Source: an uncultured Bacteroidales bacterium (GTDB lineage: Bacteria > Bacteroidota > Bacteroidia > Bacteroidales > P3). From it: a DNA stretch of 6,709 bases. The notes beneath the pieces are model-generated. The model saw nothing but the letters and a program-made list of their open reading frames with translations, ran no database searches and was not told where the DNA came from. The stretch is from NCBI GenBank assembly GCA_937910265.1, contig CALEPD010000255.1:1-6709 (forward strand). The letters are read 5' to 3'. Shown here piece by piece: positions 5,885 through 6,709 of the stretch (positions are counted from its first letter, which is position 1; every line of letters begins with the position of its first letter). A program made the translations under genes and the position numbers.

Positions 5885-6709
5885 ATGGAAAACAATAAGT
5901 TATTTAACGAATTTCCACCCATTTCGACAGAACAATGGGAAGAAGTAATCAATAAAGACCTCAAAGGCGCAGATTACGACAAAAAATTGGTATGGAAGAC
6001 CATCGAAGGATTCAATGTTAAACCATACTACCGTTCAGAAGACCTTGCAAACCTAGAGTACCTTGACAACAATCCCGGTGAAGCCCCCTACACCAGAGGA
6101 AAGCAACAAGGTGGCAACCAATGGGATATACGACAAGACATCCGCACATTAGACCTTGCAAAAGCCAATGAAATAGCCCATGAAGCAGTAGAAAGAGGCG
6201 CAACATCGCTTGGTTTAAGAACAAAAACCATACAAAGTGCCGACGACATGGAGACATTGCTCCACGGCATTGACTTGAAAAAAGTAAAATTAAATTTCAC
6301 CTGCTCGAAAGACTATGTCGCCACATTGCAATATTTCGTAGCTTACGCACAGAAAGCCGGATTCAACGTTGCCGACCTTGAAGGAAGCTGCAACTATGAC
6401 ATATTCCGCCATGCCCTGATACACGGAGCATTCCATAATGGAGAAGAAGGCGATTTCCAAACAGCCAAAGCCCTTTTAGAATATGCCACCGAAAACCTTC
6501 CTAAATTCAAGGTATTCACCATCAACGGCAGTTTATTCCACAATTCGGGAAGCAACATTGTACAGGAATTGGGATTCAGCCTAGCAGCGGCCAACGAAAT
6601 GGTGGCACGCCTTACTGACATGGGTTGCAAGATGGAGTTAGTAGCCCGCAACATTGTCCTCAGTTTCGGTATCGGCGGCAATTACTTCATGGAAATTGCA
6701 AAATTCCGC
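5885..6709 (+). CDS. mutA: Methylmalonyl-CoA mutase small subunit, C-terminus outside window
   Basis: The product is the small (beta) subunit of the heterodimeric, cytoplasmic, adenosylcobalamin-dependent methylmalonyl-CoA mutase. The enzyme interconverts succinyl-CoA and methylmalonyl-CoA and serves propionate formation in Bacteroidales. In the known heterodimers the large subunit MutB holds B12 and the active site, and the small subunit is structural. The 275 codons seen run to the right edge with no stop. They cover the N-terminal region (FNEFPPISTEQWEEVINKDL near residues 8-27) and much of the TIM-barrel domain. Recognisable pieces are WDIRQDI, NYDIF (170-174), GSLFHNSGSN (215-224) and GNYFMEIAKFR (265-275). 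Small subunits are usually a little over 600 residues, so more than half is missing. ATG 5885 is the start because it follows the predicted promoter and gives the family N-terminus. Its partner mutB would be expected immediately to the right. Mistaking it for MutB is unlikely, given the small-subunit N-terminus, but a search would settle it. Confidence 0.93.
   Translation, partial: MENNKLFNEFPPISTEQWEEVINKDLKGADYDKKLVWKTIEGFNVKPYYRSEDLANLEYLDNNPGEAPYTRGKQQGGNQWDIRQDIRTLDLAKANEIAHEAVERGATSLGLRTKTIQSADDMETLLHGIDLKKVKLNFTCSKDYVATLQYFVAYAQKAGFNVADLEGSCNYDIFRHALIHGAFHNGEEGDFQTAKALLEYATENLPKFKVFTINGSLFHNSGSNIVQELGFSLAAANEMVARLTDMGCKMELVARNIVLSFGIGGNYFMEIAKFR

Overview
The window looks like ordinary chromosome from a member of the Bacteroidota, most likely the order Bacteroidales. 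Three things point that way. The promoters fit the Bacteroides -33/-7 type (TTTG ... TAnnTTTG). The TonB protein has the N-terminus typical of that group (METKKTPKADLENKKG followed by a single membrane anchor). There is also a methylmalonyl-CoA mutase small subunit of the type used in the succinate-to-propionate route. No rRNA, tRNA, CRISPR array, insertion sequence or phage gene is visible. The assignment comes from reading the sequence only; no database search was run.

Layout from left to right. Positions 1-1478 (minus strand) hold the first 492 residues of an ABC-F family ATPase; its C-terminus lies beyond the left edge. Just upstream of it, at 1487-1517, is a strong intrinsic terminator whose U-tract ends only 8 nt before the ABC-F start codon. 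A 14-codon ORF crosses that hairpin and overlaps the ABC-F start by ATGA. Next is tonB (1539-2225, minus strand), then a 158-bp divergent promoter region (2226-2383) carrying a 9-bp inverted repeat. From 2384 to 5616 (plus strand) there is a large AddA/RecB-like helicase-nuclease split into two reading frames by a single -1 shift somewhere in 4207-4378. A 268-bp gap (5617-5884) contains a good Bacteroides-type promoter. It leads into mutA (5885 to the right edge, plus strand), whose C-terminal part is cut off.

The genes do not form one pathway. They are housekeeping functions side by side: ribosome-associated ATPase, energy transduction to outer-membrane receptors, double-strand break repair, and B12-dependent carbon metabolism. 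I see no clear undescribed multi-gene system. The points worth a second look are the terminator and overlapping mini-ORF in front of the ABC-F gene, the frameshift in the helicase-nuclease, and the inverted repeats in the two intergenic regions.
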